Made by a program: the position numbers and the translations under genes
Notes under the pieces: generated by a model
Seen by the model: only the letters and a program-made list of their open reading frames with translations
Databases searched by the model: none
What the model was told of the DNA's origin: nothing
Shown here: positions 43,461 to 54,235 of the stretch, piece after piece
Position numbering within the stretch: the stretch's first letter is position 1
How the letters are laid out: every line of letters begins with the position of its first letter
Origin: Orientallactaga sibirica
Lineage: Eukaryota > Chordata > Mammalia > Rodentia > Dipodidae
Direction of reading: 5' to 3'
Length of the DNA stretch: 64,000 bases
Assembly: GCA_036365145.1 (NCBI GenBank)
Contig: JAEOAD010000034.1
Location: 15,033,501-15,097,500 of the forward strand

Positions 43461-43956
43461 GTCCCTTTTAACCCCCTGAATTCTCATACCAACTTCTACT
43501 GTCACTTTAAAAAAAAATCCTGCTAACCCAGCATGGCTCATGCTCCCCTAGAAGGATGTGTTTTCAAATCTGTACTTCATAGTCTCAGAAAACAAGAGTT
43601 CATGGAGTTTGCTTTCCCTGGATCGGAACTCTGTGGGAATGGTATCAACCAGGATTGCCATTCCTGGCTCTTTGATTCCAATATCCTGCTCTTCACATCC
43701 CTATGTTGCTCAAGCCTCCTGGCTGCAGAGATTAGTATCAGACAGAGTGCCCAGTGTGAGAGGCCTCCAGAGGATGTTCAGAGTGGTTAATTCTGTAACA
43801 GGGTTTCTTGGTTCACAAGTGTCACCAAGGAGGCATGATCAACTTTGCTTCCCAGGGGAAGACTCATATGGGTAGATACCCCAGGGCAGGGTTCAAGAAG
43901 GTGACAGGAGTTTACTACCTGGACACACCTGTGAAGAGGGGGAAGGACATTTGAGG
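43461..43956. other. Unique non-coding sequence
   Basis: Frames at 43533-43875 overlap in two phases; no domain. No repeat recognised. Confidence 0.45.
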
Positions 43957-43961
43957 AAGAC

Positions 43962-44316
43962 TGTGGTGGTTTGATTCCGGTGTTCCCCATAAACTTACAT
44001 GTTCTGAATGCTAGTTTCCCAGATGATGGAGATTTGGGAATTAACGCCTCCTGGAGGCAGTGTATTGTTGGGGGCGGGCTTATGGGTATTATAGCTAGCT
44101 TCCTCTTGCCAGTGTTTGGCACACTCTCTTGTTGCTATTGTCTACCTTATGTTGGACAAGGGGTGATGTCCACCTTCTGCTCTTGCAATCTTCTTCCCCT
44201 GCCATCATGGAGCTTCTCCTCCAGTCTGTAAGCCAAAATAAACCCCCCCTTTTTTTCCCCCAAAAGCTGCTCTTGGTTGGGTGATTTCTGCCAGCAATAT
44301 GAACCTGACTGCAACA
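43962..44316 (+). mobile_element. 5' LTR (LTR-A) of a complete MaLR element
   Basis: Starts tgtggtggtttgattccggt and ends 'gacctgactgcaaca'-like at 44316. It carries 'gtaagccaaaataaaccccc' as the poly-A signal region. By eye it is roughly 85-90% like the LTR at 45483-45820. The flanking base set aagac (43957-43961) pairs with aagat after the 3' LTR. Confidence 0.92.
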
Positions 44317-45482
44317 GTAAAGTTGGGACCAGAGGAATGGGATTGCTGCTAGACACCTGACTGTGTGGCTTTGGTCTTTTGGAGCTGATTTTCAAGAGGA
44401 ATGTGGAAGGATTTGAAACCTTGGCCTAAGAAATGCCTTGCAGTGCTGTAAGTACAGCTTTGATGGACTATTTTGGTCAGAGTTGAAAGACCTGAATGCA
44501 GTAAGAACTATGGACTGTGAGGTTGGCTTATGTGGGTGAGAAAGAGCTTTGCCTGGACTGGTCTAGAAACAGTTTGTGTGAGAGGCTTGCTGTTATGCCC
44601 ATGTCCTGAGAATTTGTGCAGGGTTGCATTGAGAAATGGACTGATGTGAGCAGAGGGATCTGACACAGAAAAATGAAATCTTTGGGCCACAAATTCTGCC
44701 CATTCAGCTGCAATTGTATGAGAGATTACAAGATTTGAGATAAGGGCCAGCTGACCTGTATTGGGACAACAGAAAGAATGCAGTCTTTTGGAGGGGCCTG
44801 AATGCTGAAGTGTCCTATTCTTCAAAGTCTGCTTTATTCCCCCCCTCCCAGATTAACAAATTGGCACTCTATCTGGTATGGTGGAGTATAAGAAATGCAG
44901 GAAAGAGAGGATCATTGAATTTGCAACATGTTCTTGTGTTTTGGAAATGGCCATGGGCAGTGTGAAGCAGGTTTGCTGGATGACTGCATGGAGACTTGAT
45001 GGAGCCGTGAGGATGGACTATGGGTTGTGGTGGAGACCCAGTGGAGATGCTGGGACCACCAGATGGCTGCTTAGGAAAGCTGCTGGCCTGGATGAAATTT
45101 TACAGGACTATAAATAGCCTAGCTGGAGGGGAGGAATTGGAACACCTGAGATTTGTTGCTGGTTAGAATTATTAGACTTGGAGACTTGTCACTGACTAGA
45201 GTTGTTGAACTTGGAGCTACAGAGTTTGATGTTTGCCCTGTTTAAATCTTGTATTAGTTGAATGTTTCTTTGCTATGCCCAATGCCATCTTTTGCAGTGT
45301 GAATGTTTATTTTGTGCCATTATGGGTTTTTGGTATTGTGGCTCAGTTAAAAGACCTTGGATTATGGGGATATTTGAACATCATTAGGATTAATAAAAAC
45401 TATGGGGACTTTTAAAGTTGGAATGAATGCATTGTATTTTATATCATGTATGGATATCAATTTATGGGGCCCAGGGGTGTAG
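44317..45482 (+). mobile_element. MaLR internal region (non-coding)
   Basis: 1.17 kb, homologous in order to the internal region at 10282-11455 (minus). Just after the LTR it reads 'agttgggaccagaggaatgg', a decayed Leu-type primer-binding site. No retroviral frame: small frames such as 44878-45117 are incidental. Confidence 0.88.
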
Positions 45483-45820
45483 TGTGGTGCTTTGATTCAG
45501 GTGTCCCCCATAAACTTACATGTTCTGAATGCTAGGTCCATAGATGATGAAGATTTGGGAATTAATACTTCCAGGAGACACTATAGTGTTGGGGGCAGGC
45601 TTATGGGTATTATAGACAGCTTTATCTTGCCAGTGTTTGGCACACTCTCCTGTTGCTTATGTTGGCCAGGGGGTGATATTGACCTTCTGCTTATGCAATC
45701 GTTTCCCCTGCCATCATGGAGCTTCCCCTCTAGTCTGTAAGCCAAAATAAGCCCCCTTTTTTTCCCCCAAAGCTGCCCTTGGTCGGGTGATCTGCCAGCA
45801 ATGTGAACCTGACTGCAGCA
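45483..45820 (+). mobile_element. 3' LTR (LTR-A) of a complete MaLR element
   Basis: 'tgtggtgctttgattcaggt' to 'cctgactgcagca', with 'gccaaaataagcccc' where the partner LTR has AATAAA. It is followed by aagat (45821-45825), four of five matching the 5' flank, as expected for ERVL-type 5-bp duplications. Confidence 0.92.
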
Positions 45821-45825
45821 AAGAT

Positions 45826-46112
45826 TGACAAAGCAGGTCCTTCTGGGGAATGCAGAGTCATGAAATTGTGGTGGGGAGCTACAGCGTCACTGGAAGGTAG
45901 GAATGACTGCTTGCCTAGCAGGGGGGGCTGTGGTATAAACCAGGCTCCAAGAGGTCAGCAGACCCAGGCTTGAGACTTCATCCTGATGTTTTGGGAACCA
46001 TGAGAACCCTTGAAACAGGGTGGCCATTTTGAGCAGGGTACCAGGGCCACTGTGGGTGCTACACACCCATACAGGCATAAGCCTTTCTCTGCCACATTCG
46101 TCTTCTTTTCAG
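45826..46112. other. Unique sequence upstream of a possible exon
   Basis: No repeat. Its last 25 bases form a pyrimidine-rich run ending in cag. Confidence 0.4.
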
Positions 46113-46160
46113 GAACAGGTACTGGTGGTTTAATGAACTCATTACTCATTCCACTGTCAG
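46113..46160 (+). other. Speculative 48-bp exon
   Basis: It is preceded by 'ttcgtcttcttttcag' (acceptor-like) and followed by the donor cag|gtgagt, a perfect consensus. The length is a multiple of three and two of three frames are open (the first has a TAA). No protein similarity is recognised, so this is a weak call resting on splice signals alone. Confidence 0.2.
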
Positions 46161-46620
46161 GTGAGTCCAATTGCAGCAGGAGGGCGGGCAGAGGGCTCCA
46201 TCCTGCAGAGGCCACGCTGCTGCAATCTCATCAGAAGCCATGCTCGCCCTGTCCCTGGCAGATGCTACCCAACCCGTTCTGCCGTGCCCTCGCCTCCCGC
46301 CTCCTCCCAATCCCACGCTTTGCTGCCTCCTGAACTCGCTAGCATCCATTTCAATGGGCTTGATTGGAATCACGTCTCCCTGGAACTTACTGCCATCTGT
46401 CTCCCAAGCCATTGTCTCGGTTGGTGCCTCTGTATCTCTATCTTGCCACTGGGTATGGGAAGCTTCTGTCTGTACCCTGGAGGAGGCATCTGCCTGTCCC
46501 TTTACACCCTTGCCTAAGCCTGCCCATCTATCTTTTCTTCCTTCCCCTTCCTTCTTCTCTCCACCTTGAACTTTCTTGCAGACTTCCTTTTTGGCCCTTA
46601 CCCTGAGCTCCATGTCTAAA
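46161..46620. other. GC-rich, stop-poor island
   Basis: CpG-retaining sequence at 46180-46430 ('agagggctccatcctgcaga', 'ctgccgtgccctcgcctccc') with overlapping open frames of 80-155 codons on both strands. This is the usual by-product of high GC. No domain is seen. It could be an exon flank, a lost CpG island or simply GC-rich. Confidence 0.35.
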
Positions 46621-47683
46621 TGTCTCTTTTCATCTTAGTCTCTCTGAATATTCATCTATTTCCCTCCTTTCTTCTCTGCCTTTCCCAGGCATTCTTTGGA
46701 ACGACAATGTCTATGCAACAGATGATGCAAATATCCAACCATTTTGATTAGACTCAAGTGATTTGTGGAAGAGGCTTTACAGAGTGCAAGGGGGAGCAAA
46801 CCGGAAGCAGTAACGGTATGGGCCGTCCTTGCCCAGAGTGTCAGGCAGAGAGGTATGAGCAGCAGGTCTTCGTGTCTTCACATGGGCCAGTCAACTCCAT
46901 ACCCCCAAAGCAACACAAATGGACCAGAGAACCCTTCCTTCTGGTATTTATGCATCAAATGTATCAGAATCTGTGCTTTTGTTCCTTAGTGTAGGGTGGC
47001 ATCTAGGAAATGCTGTTCATTCTTAGACAGTGAATCATACAGACAGCCACCTACCAACAGAAACACCTGCCCTGGACTGTTGCATGGGCAAGAAGGGACG
47101 ATCTTGCTGTAGCAACTGACATCAACTTAAAACCTACATGGTTGGGTATGGATTTCACATATGCACTCAACACATCTGCTTGTTAAGTTATTGTCATTCT
47201 CACTGGTGGAAAGGCCTTCTCCTGGGGTGCTTTGCACTACCAAAGTTCAAGTATAAGCAAATGATAGAAGCAGGACTCACCTATCTTCTCCTCACCATGG
47301 CTCATAGGCTTTCTGAACAGATTTTCCCCTTCCTTCCCGATTTTCCTTCACTGTTTATATATATATATATCAAGCTGTCAAATAAAAATCATATGTAATA
47401 TGTATGGAAGGTGGAATAGCCAAATCAAGCTAGCCTCCTGTTTCTAAAACATGCTAGTGGTACTCCCAAATTAATGCCTTCATGCCTATTCTCCTGTCTC
47501 CTGGGTTGCTCCAATCCTAGCTGCTCTTCTTGGCATGCCTTTTCCTTGTGAAGTGACTCCTGTTTCAGAGACCTTCTCTTCAGTTGAGGTCCTCTCTTCC
47601 TATGTAGTTAACATGATACCAATGGTCTCTCTCTCTCTCAATCTTATGTTTATAGGTTCTTGGGTTATATAAATTTTTTTCAA
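46621..47683. other. Unique non-coding sequence
   Basis: Frames at 46758-46994 and 47138-47398 lack domains. An (AT)n stub lies at 47357-47370. No repeat named. Confidence 0.45.
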
Positions 47684-47836
47684 GCCAGGTGTGGTGGTAC
47701 ACACCTTTAATCCCACCACTGGGGAGGCAGAGGTAGGAGGATCTCTGTGAGCTCAAGGCCACTCTGAGACTACATAGTGAATTCCAGGTCAGCCTGGGCT
47801 AGAGTGAAACCCTACCTCAAAAAAAAAAAAAAAAAG
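47684..47836 (+). mobile_element. B1 SINE
   Basis: 'gccaggtgtggtggtacaca', 'gaggcagaggtaggaggatc', 'gtcagcctgggctagagtga' and an A tail of about 17. Confidence 0.97.
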
Positions 47837-47843
47837 TCATATG

Positions 47844-48036
47844 GGCTGGAGAAATGGCTTAGTGTTTAAGGCGCTTTTCTGTGAAGCCGAAGGACCCAGG
47901 TTCAATTCCCCAGAACCTACATAAGCCAGATGCACAAGGGGACACATGCATCTGGAGTTCATTTGCAGAGGCTAGAGGCCCTGGTGCACCCATTCTCTCT
48001 TTCTCTCTCTTAAATAAAGAAAAATAAAATATTTAG
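47844..48036 (+). mobile_element. DIP-type SINE
   Basis: 'gggctggagaaatggcttag', 'aggttcaattccccagaacc' (B-box region), 'ataagccagatgcacaaggg', tail 'aaataaagaaaaataaa'. It lies just downstream of the B1 in the same orientation. Confidence 0.95.
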
Positions 48037-48585
48037 ACTTTTTTTTCTATTGTGTATGTTCCTTCCCATGATGCATGTGATTTTAATCACATATATGCCT
48101 AGGAATACATATGCATAAGGTGGTAAATAGGGGTTTCTCCCCAAAAGTTCATTTAGAGGACATAGTTTGCCTTATTGTGAATGCACCTAAAACCAGTCCA
48201 GGTTGGATGCTCCCCCACTCCTGCTGTTCCTATGCTGATCTATCTTATTTGCTTAGGTACTGATCAGGAATAATGACTGCTAAGGGAAGAAAACTAATTG
48301 ATTGTATGGAGCAGGGTGTAATGCAGCTCGGTACAAGTGGGGGTCCCCAGTTGCTAACAGGTTACTAGGTGCATCATTCAGGAGAAAGGTGTGTGGCTCA
48401 AGTCAAACAGTCCTGGGTGGCTAAACTAGTTTCTATACTTGCCTGTGTCAAAAACTGGTTGACTGAACTCCCTGCTACCGATCATCCTACCTCTGTTGCA
48501 GCATCATGGGTTACATCCTTACTAGAGCATGGTCCTACGTCAACTTATCAGGACCATTTACCTGTCTAAGCAATGACTATTTCTG
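48037..48585. other. Unique non-coding sequence
   Basis: Nothing recognised. Confidence 0.45.
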
Positions 48586-48587
48586 TT

Positions 48588-48700
48588 TCTCTCTGCCTCC
48601 GTTTGAGGAAACAGAAACTCGGAAGGGTACTGTAACTCATCTGAGGCCACAAAAGCCCTGAATAAAGTTCCAAGGATTTGAACACAGTTCTGATCAATTC
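48588..48700 (-). mobile_element. MIR relic
   Basis: 'ggaaacagaaactcggaagg', 'gtactgtaactcatctgagg' and 'caaggatttgaacacagttc' follow the reverse MIR core. Confidence 0.7.
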
Positions 48701-49079
48701 TATAACTTATTTTTTCTACCCCAATATCACATTTCCCTGATGCAGCATTGGTGTACCACATGCATTTCATCAGTATAAAACTTCAATCATGGAGCAAAAA
48801 TAATGGATTAGAGTCATAGGTTGTTAAACATAAGCTCATATGCCAGCACTGGTATTTCTTGGCATTTAATAGCTCTGAATGCCTTTCCTTCAAATAGCAT
48901 GCATATGTTTACCTTGAAGAGTTAATGTGAGGGCAGAAGAAGACAGTGTATGAAGTGGGTACCTCAATGCCTGCATACAGGACAGCTCAATCACCAATAA
49001 AGACATCAACATTTGTCCCGGTAGTTCTGCCTTCATTTCAGAGCAGGTAATTTATCAGTGGAAAGAGAAAAAAATATAA

Positions 49080-49260
49080 ATTTAGATAAAAATGCCAAAG
49101 ATGTTAAAAACTACCCTAACATCCCTAACTTCTCTCCCGGGTTTTGTCGGGAAGCTACGTTTAAATCCTAGTCACTCTCAGACCTCGTCACAGCTGCGGT
49201 GCTGAAAGCAAACAGACTTAGGATTTTAATTTTTTTTCTCTCTCATTTTCCCCCCTACAA
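49080..49260. other. Candidate conserved non-coding element
   Basis: Repeat-free with retained CpGs ('ctctcccgggttttgtcggg', 'gacctcgtcacagctgcggt') beside an AT-rich run. Possible constrained element; the frame at 49374-49607 downstream has no supporting signals. Confidence 0.3.
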
Positions 49261-49689
49261 AGCACAAATGTCATGGACAAGGGGCAAACTCATTATAGCT
49301 AGGTTTCTATCTGCCTGGTCCAGATGCAAGTACTAAAATGTGAGGCCAGCTCCAATGGCCACCATCCAGGACTGTGTACGCTGTGACTAATGTATGTAAA
49401 AACACAGAGCTTCTCTCTTGCAGCATCTGGACCCAGAAGCAAAAGTTAGCAGCAGAGGAATTCTCAGCAAACTCTCCAAAGTCTTCACAGCTTTTCAATT
49501 TAGAGGCAGTGAATCTGGCTTACAGCAAAGGCGTCCTTAGTTCATCTGGAAGTTTTTCTAATATGAATATTACTTCTCTGATGGTGTTCATTGACCCTGG
49601 ACCATAAAGTTCGTTAGAATAAACCAGGTTAGGGTCTGATAACAAATAATCCCAAATTCTTGGAGGCTTAGAACCAACCATAAAGGTTT

Positions 49690-50022
49690 ATTTATTTTTC
49701 ACATACACACATATGTGCATATATGTTCATAGGAATGTGAACACATGTGCGCATTCATGTAGAAGACAGAAGCTGATGTTAGGTGTCCATGGCTCTCCAT
49801 TTTAAGTTTTGAGACAGGGTCTTACACTGAAACTGGAACTCCAATTTGACTAGACTAGCTGGCCAGCAAGGCCTAGGAATCCTCTTGCTTCCCCCTGCCC
49901 AGTGCTCGGATGACAGGCACATGCATTGCACCTGACTCTTACGTGGATGCCAGCGATCAGAATCCGTGTTCCTCATGTTTGAGAGGCAAGTACTTTTGCT
50001 GACTGAGCCACATTCCCAGCCC
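49690..50022 (-). mobile_element. ID-B1 composite (B4-like) SINE
   Basis: 'catgtagaagacagaagctg', 'agacagggtcttacactgaa', 'tagctggccagcaaggccta', 'ctgagccacattcccagccc'. Complete minus-strand layout. Confidence 0.85.
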
Positions 50023-50536
50023 GTGGGTGTGTTTCTTGTTCATGTTCCATGTTTGTTGCTCCATGCAACTGTTCGTGCTCCTTGTTCAATGGAAGAGGCA
50101 CCCGGATTACTTTCTTGTTGCTATGAACAAATATTCAGCCAGAAGCAACTTATGGAGGAAAAAGGGTTTAATTCAGCTCAGTTTTTAAAAACTTTTTATT
50201 GACAACATCCATAAATATAGACAATATACCATGATCATAATCTCTTCTTGCTACCCACATTTCCTCCCTCCCAAATTCCCCTTCCACTAAATCCCTTCTG
50301 CTTTCCAACTAGTCTCTCTTCCATTGTGATGTTATTATTTTTTTTGCTCCTGTTTTGCAGGCACTGTGAGGTCATGAATATCAAGGCCACTTGGATAACA
50401 ACATTGTAAGCTGTCCTCCCCTTCCTTTGGCTCTTACAGTCTTTCTACCACCTTTCCCACAATGATTCCTGAGTCTTGGAGAATGTGATAGAGATGTCTC
50501 ACTTAATGCTGAACACTCCACTGTCAGTTCTTCTTC

Positions 50537-50550
50537 ACTCTTTGGCCAAT

Positions 50551-50589
<39 letters not shown>

Positions 50590-50606
50590 TCTATCTATCT
50601 ATCTAT

Positions 50607-50681
<75 letters not shown>

Positions 50682-50806
50682 GGCACTAGGGCCTCTAGCC
50701 AGAGCAAAGGAACTCCAGACACATGTACCACCATGTGCATCTGGCTTATGTGGGTCCTTAGCCTTCACAGGCAAGTGCCTTAACTGTTAAACCATCTCTC
50801 CAGCTC
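50537..50806 (-). mobile_element. DIP-type SINE with expanded TTTA tail
   Basis: Tail of about 100 bp of TTTA units with a short CTAT interruption (50590-50606), an (AG)n run, 'tagccagagcaaaggaactc', 'taaaccatctctccagctc'. It splits the L1: 'cttcactctttggcca' before and 'cactttggccattttt' after share a duplicated core, cactttggcca. Confidence 0.93.
50540..50640 (+). repeat. (TTTA)n with (CTAT)n interruption
   Basis: About 24 tetranucleotide units. It is the longest tetranucleotide array in the window and represents an expanded DIP A/T tail. Confidence 0.95.
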
Positions 50807-51215
50807 ACTTTGGCCATTTTTGAGTCACCCCAGTGGACACCATCACCTGAAAAGAGAAGTTTCTCTAACCAAAAATGAGTAATATTAAGATGTGGGCATA
50901 AAAGTAAGTGTTTAAGGGCACTTTGGTGTTCACACTATATCCATTTCACCAGGCACAGTTGTAGTTTCCTCCTTATGGCTATGATCTCCTCAGCCATAGG
51001 CTTTTGACTAGGTTTTTCAGTACCAGGCATGGATTCTCTGCATGGGAGAGAGCAGTTGGTTTCCTCTGTAACAGGTGTGCACCATTGAGCCAGCTGGTAC
51101 ATTTGTCCTGGTTTGAAGCCATAAAGCTTGCAGGGGCCACTGCTGGTGAAGACCATTGATAACCTTTCTCCCCTACAGGCTGCATGCTACATATCAGCTC
51201 ATAGGTTTTTGGGTG

Positions 51216-51402
51216 TTTTTTGTTTTTTGTTTTTTTCTTTCTTTTTTTTTTTTTTTTTTTTTTGAGGTAGGGTCTCAGTCTAGCCCAGGCTGACCTGGAA
51301 TGTACTATGGAGTCTCATGCTGGCTTTGAACTCACAGCAATCCTCCTGCCTTTGCCTCCCAAATGCTGGGGTTTAAGGCATGCACCACCACACCCAACAG
51401 CT
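51216..51402 (-). mobile_element. B1 SINE
   Basis: Long T run, 'tgaggtagggtctcagtcta', 'gctgacctggaatgtactat', 'caaatgctggggtttaaggc', 'accaccacaccc'. Flanked by cagctcataggttttt (51197-51212) and cagctcacagtttt (51400-51413). Confidence 0.93.
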
Positions 51403-51645
51403 CACAGTTTTAAGGAAGTTTCATGGCAGGGCAGACCTGACACCAGGAAAAGAAGCAGACTGGTCACATTGTCAGGCAGGAAGCAGAAGATGAAAATGAA
51501 GTGGGATCTGCCCCCAGTTATCCACTTCCTCCAGTAAGGCTCCACCTCCTAAGGTTCTAACATTTTCAAGCAATGTCACCAGCTGGGGATCAAGTGTTCC
51601 AACACAGAGCCTTTAGGAGACACTTCACATTCAAGCTATGAGAGT

Positions 51646-52595
51646 GCCATTGCAAACATTGCCAGGCACCGAGACAGAAGTGACACATGACAATTCCACC
51701 TCCAACACATTGGCCACAGTCAGTCACATGACTTCTTCAATCACAAGATAGGTAGAACATGTTATCTATGTCCTCAGAACTAGAGCCACCAAAACTATTT
51801 GTCTTCAGATTGAATTTCCATTCTTCATGCTTCCAAGTCTAGTTGACTGACATCTCTTCATGAAGAAAAAACTTCCATCCTTTTGCTCAGTATTTGTGTT
51901 CCCTGCCCGACATCTCACCTAGCTGTTACATCAGCCTCCAGACTTGTGCTTTTGCTACTTATGCTCCTTGCTTCTCCTTCGGAATGATCATCCAGAAGTC
52001 ATAATCCCTTGAGCCATTCCCTTACAGATTTTGAGTTTAGTATCTCTGGCACCCTCTATCCTATAGCCCAGAGAGGAGATAAAAGATTTTGTTTGTTTGT
52101 TTCCAAGAAAAGATCTTTTTGGATCCCCTCAGTGCTGTGATTCTGGCATTCTGTTATTATTCTCATCCATGAAGTTCACACCTCCAGTGTGTGTGTGTGT
52201 GGGGGCTTCAACCCAGGCACTTAATTAGCAAAGCAAATTAAACTCTAAGGAGCTACCATCCACAGTTACTGAGCAACTTCCTGTGTGACCTGCCACTCAG
52301 CTGATGGGAGGGAGGGAAGAATGCTAAGGTGTCTGGGCCTCAGTGCTGGAGTGTGCTGGCTCTTTCACAACCAATTGCCCTCAGGTTGCCTGCCCTGCTG
52401 TCTTGTAGCCTGTGACCACGGGCATCTCCCAGGTCCTCTTACACATTCCACCCATTCTCCCTCCTTGCACTATTATCATTTTCTCCCAAAACATAAGCAC
52501 CAAAAATCCTTCACTAGTTCCATCTCATAAAATCACAGCTCTCCCTCCCGTGGGCACAGGCCTGAACAGTTGACAAAGCACGTTCATTAACGGTG
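51646..52595. other. Unique non-coding sequence
   Basis: No gene. A short (TG)7 lies at 52188-52202. Other frames (52285-52530) have no domain. Confidence 0.45.
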
Positions 52596-52599
52596 TCTC

Positions 52600-52740
52600 A
52601 TTGCATTTGTCCCGGCAATATCATGAGGTGGATGTGATTATTATCCACATTGCCAAATGCAGAAATGGAGGCTTAGGAGGGTGAGCGTCTCCGAAGGCTG
52701 GAATCTGGGTGTTGGAGTCCTGTCCATTCCACTCCAGAGA
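52600..52740 (-). mobile_element. MIR relic
   Basis: 'tgaggtggatgtgattatta', 'tccacattgccaaatgcaga', 'aatggaggcttaggagggtg' give the reverse core. Confidence 0.75.
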
Positions 52741-52880
52741 TCTGAGTTGTACCTTCCAAAGGGAACTTGGGTGGTTAGACCCAGACTCAGTTTCCCTGAA
52801 TCTCCTTGGCCTAACGAGGACCTATGGCCAGGCTCAGAACCATAGGCTATGAGATAATCAGGACTCTTCCCTGTCTGTTC

Positions 52881-53040
52881 CCATTGGCAACAACGGGCCA
52901 ATTATGGAAATTAATGCCAGTTTATATAACAGGACATAGGGATCACAGTGCTCAACTCTTAGAAAATCTCCTATGAAAGCGCTAATAATGCATTAATGTA
53001 TTAAGTCCCTTAATCCTGTCAAATTACAACAGACTTGACG
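52881..53040. other. Candidate conserved non-coding element, copy A of a local pair
   Basis: Contains 'tatataacaggacatagg', 'gctaataatgcattaatgta' and 'tcccttaatcctgtcaaatt'. 52909-53031 aligns with 57526-57644 in the same orientation, with about 90% match over the 42-bp core and lower outside it. The TAAT/ATTA-rich core suggests homeodomain sites. Function is inference. Confidence 0.45.
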
Positions 53041-53293
53041 GTGGCCCTCCGCCATCCCTGCAACACTTGCTAAGGCTCTCTGTGAGGTATGGGGGCTCCT
53101 TTCCAGCTACTTTCTATCCACAACATTCCCCAGGCATCTCTGGGGCTACAAGGATAGGATGAGGGCAGACCACCTCTGGCAGAGGAGAAGTAGGAAGATA
53201 ATGACACAATATGCAGATTCTTTTGAGTCTTTGTTGGTGAAGAGGAGCAGGCCAGCATGGTCAGGTATGCAGTAGGCTGTTTCCTGTCCATTA
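53041..53293. other. Unique non-coding sequence
   Basis: Nothing recognised. Confidence 0.45.
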
Positions 53294-53641
53294 TGGTTTG
53301 TATTTGAAGTGTCTCCCTATAGGCTCATGCCTAAAAATACTGGAGTCACTATTTTCAGAGGTTTTGAAAACTTTGGGAGGTGAGACTTAGCTGGATGAAG
53401 TAAGTCATGAGAGGGCAGATATTTAGGCCAATATTATCCTTGGTCTCCCCCTGTCATGCTGTTTCCTGGTTGGCATTGAAGTGAACAACTTTCCTCTGCC
53501 ACAAGCTCCCACTGCCACAACATTCTACCCAATAAACCATGAATAGAAATTTTTGAAACCATGAGCCCAAATAAATCCTTCCTAATTTTACTTGGTAAGG
53601 TTAGCTATTTTGGTCACAGCTATGAAAAGTATCTAATACAC
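53294..53641 (+). mobile_element. Solo LTR, LTR-C group
   Basis: 'tatggtttgtatttgaagtg', 'ctttgggaggtgagacttag', 'gagcccaaataaatccttcc' (poly-A signal), ending 'gaaaagtatctaataca'. Confidence 0.75.
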
Positions 53642-53870
53642 TGTGATTCAATGTGTGGTCTTGGGCTAAGTTCTTTGAGCCTCCATGTCCTCTACTTGTA
53701 ATATGTGGATATAGTTAGTACCTCATTGCAGGGTTAGTGGGGAGATTCCATAGCTGCAGGCACTGGCACATAGAAGGCATTTGATAAATCTCTAGTTTGT
53801 TTCCCATCTGTAAAATGGGAGTTAGGACTCTCAGTAAAGGATTAAATGAGATTGGAGATTAAGGAAACGC
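53642..53870 (+). mobile_element. MIR relics, two adjoining pieces
   Basis: 'tgtggtcttgggctaagttc', 'gggttagtggggagattcca' and 'ggcactggcacatagaaggc' make one copy to about 53800. 'cccatctgtaaaatgggagt' with 'ggattaaatgagattgg' begins a second. Confidence 0.75.
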
Positions 53871-53909
53871 TGGCTCTCTCTCATCCACACCGATACCAGT
53901 ATACCTACA

Positions 53910-54235
53910 CTATACCTTCTCATTGCTGTGATCAAACACCAGACCCGGAGCAACTTGTGGAAGGAAAAGAGTTTAACTTGGCTTATGCTTTTGAGGGGAG
54001 TTACATGGTGGGGCGGGGGACACGATGGCATGAGTAGGAGCAGATCCGGTCACATCTCATCAGTGTTGGAAAAAGAGGATAACAGGAAGTGGGGCTAGAC
54101 TATAACCCCTCAAGGCCCACCCCCAGTGACTCACTTCCTTCAGCAAGGCTCCACCTCAAAAAGTTTTCTCAGCTGGAGAGCAAGTGCTTTGAACACATGA
54201 GCCTATGGGAGTTATTTTCTACCCAAACCTTGCTC
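53910..54235 (-). mobile_element. Solo LTR, LTR-C group
   Basis: 'ccttctcattgctgtgatca', 'gaaaagagtttaacttggct', 'ccttcagcaaggctccacct', 'cacatgagcctatgggagtt'. Opposite in orientation to 53294-53641. Confidence 0.75.

Larger units (their letters stand above)
50183..51215 (-). mobile_element. L1 3' end, nested in an LTR
   Basis: Starts with a T-rich run ('ttaaaaactttttattgaca'), then 'cacctttcccacaatgattc', 'tgctgaacactccactgtca', and after the DIP 'ctgaaaagagaagtttctct' and 'agccagctggtacatttgtc'. It is 5'-truncated and has no ORF. Confidence 0.75.
50099..51645 (-). mobile_element. LTR-C solo LTR, split by L1, DIP and B1
   Basis: The left piece 50099-50182 ('ttgttgctatgaacaaatat', 'aaaagggtttaattcagctc') and the right piece 51403-51645 ('gctcacagttttaaggaagt', 'cttcctccagtaaggctcca', 'cttcacattcaagctatga') make one minus-strand LTR. 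About 1.2 kb of later insertions lie between them. Confidence 0.78.

Noticed and set aside
46146..46613. 155-codon minus-strand frame
   Set aside because: Overlapping frames of similar length exist on the plus strand, and composition is driven by GC content. No recognisable protein family.
49374..49607. Frame following a 'cttctctcttgcag' acceptor-like site
   Set aside because: The frame begins upstream of the site at a non-ATG codon. No donor or poly-A signal supports a terminal exon, and no domain is seen.
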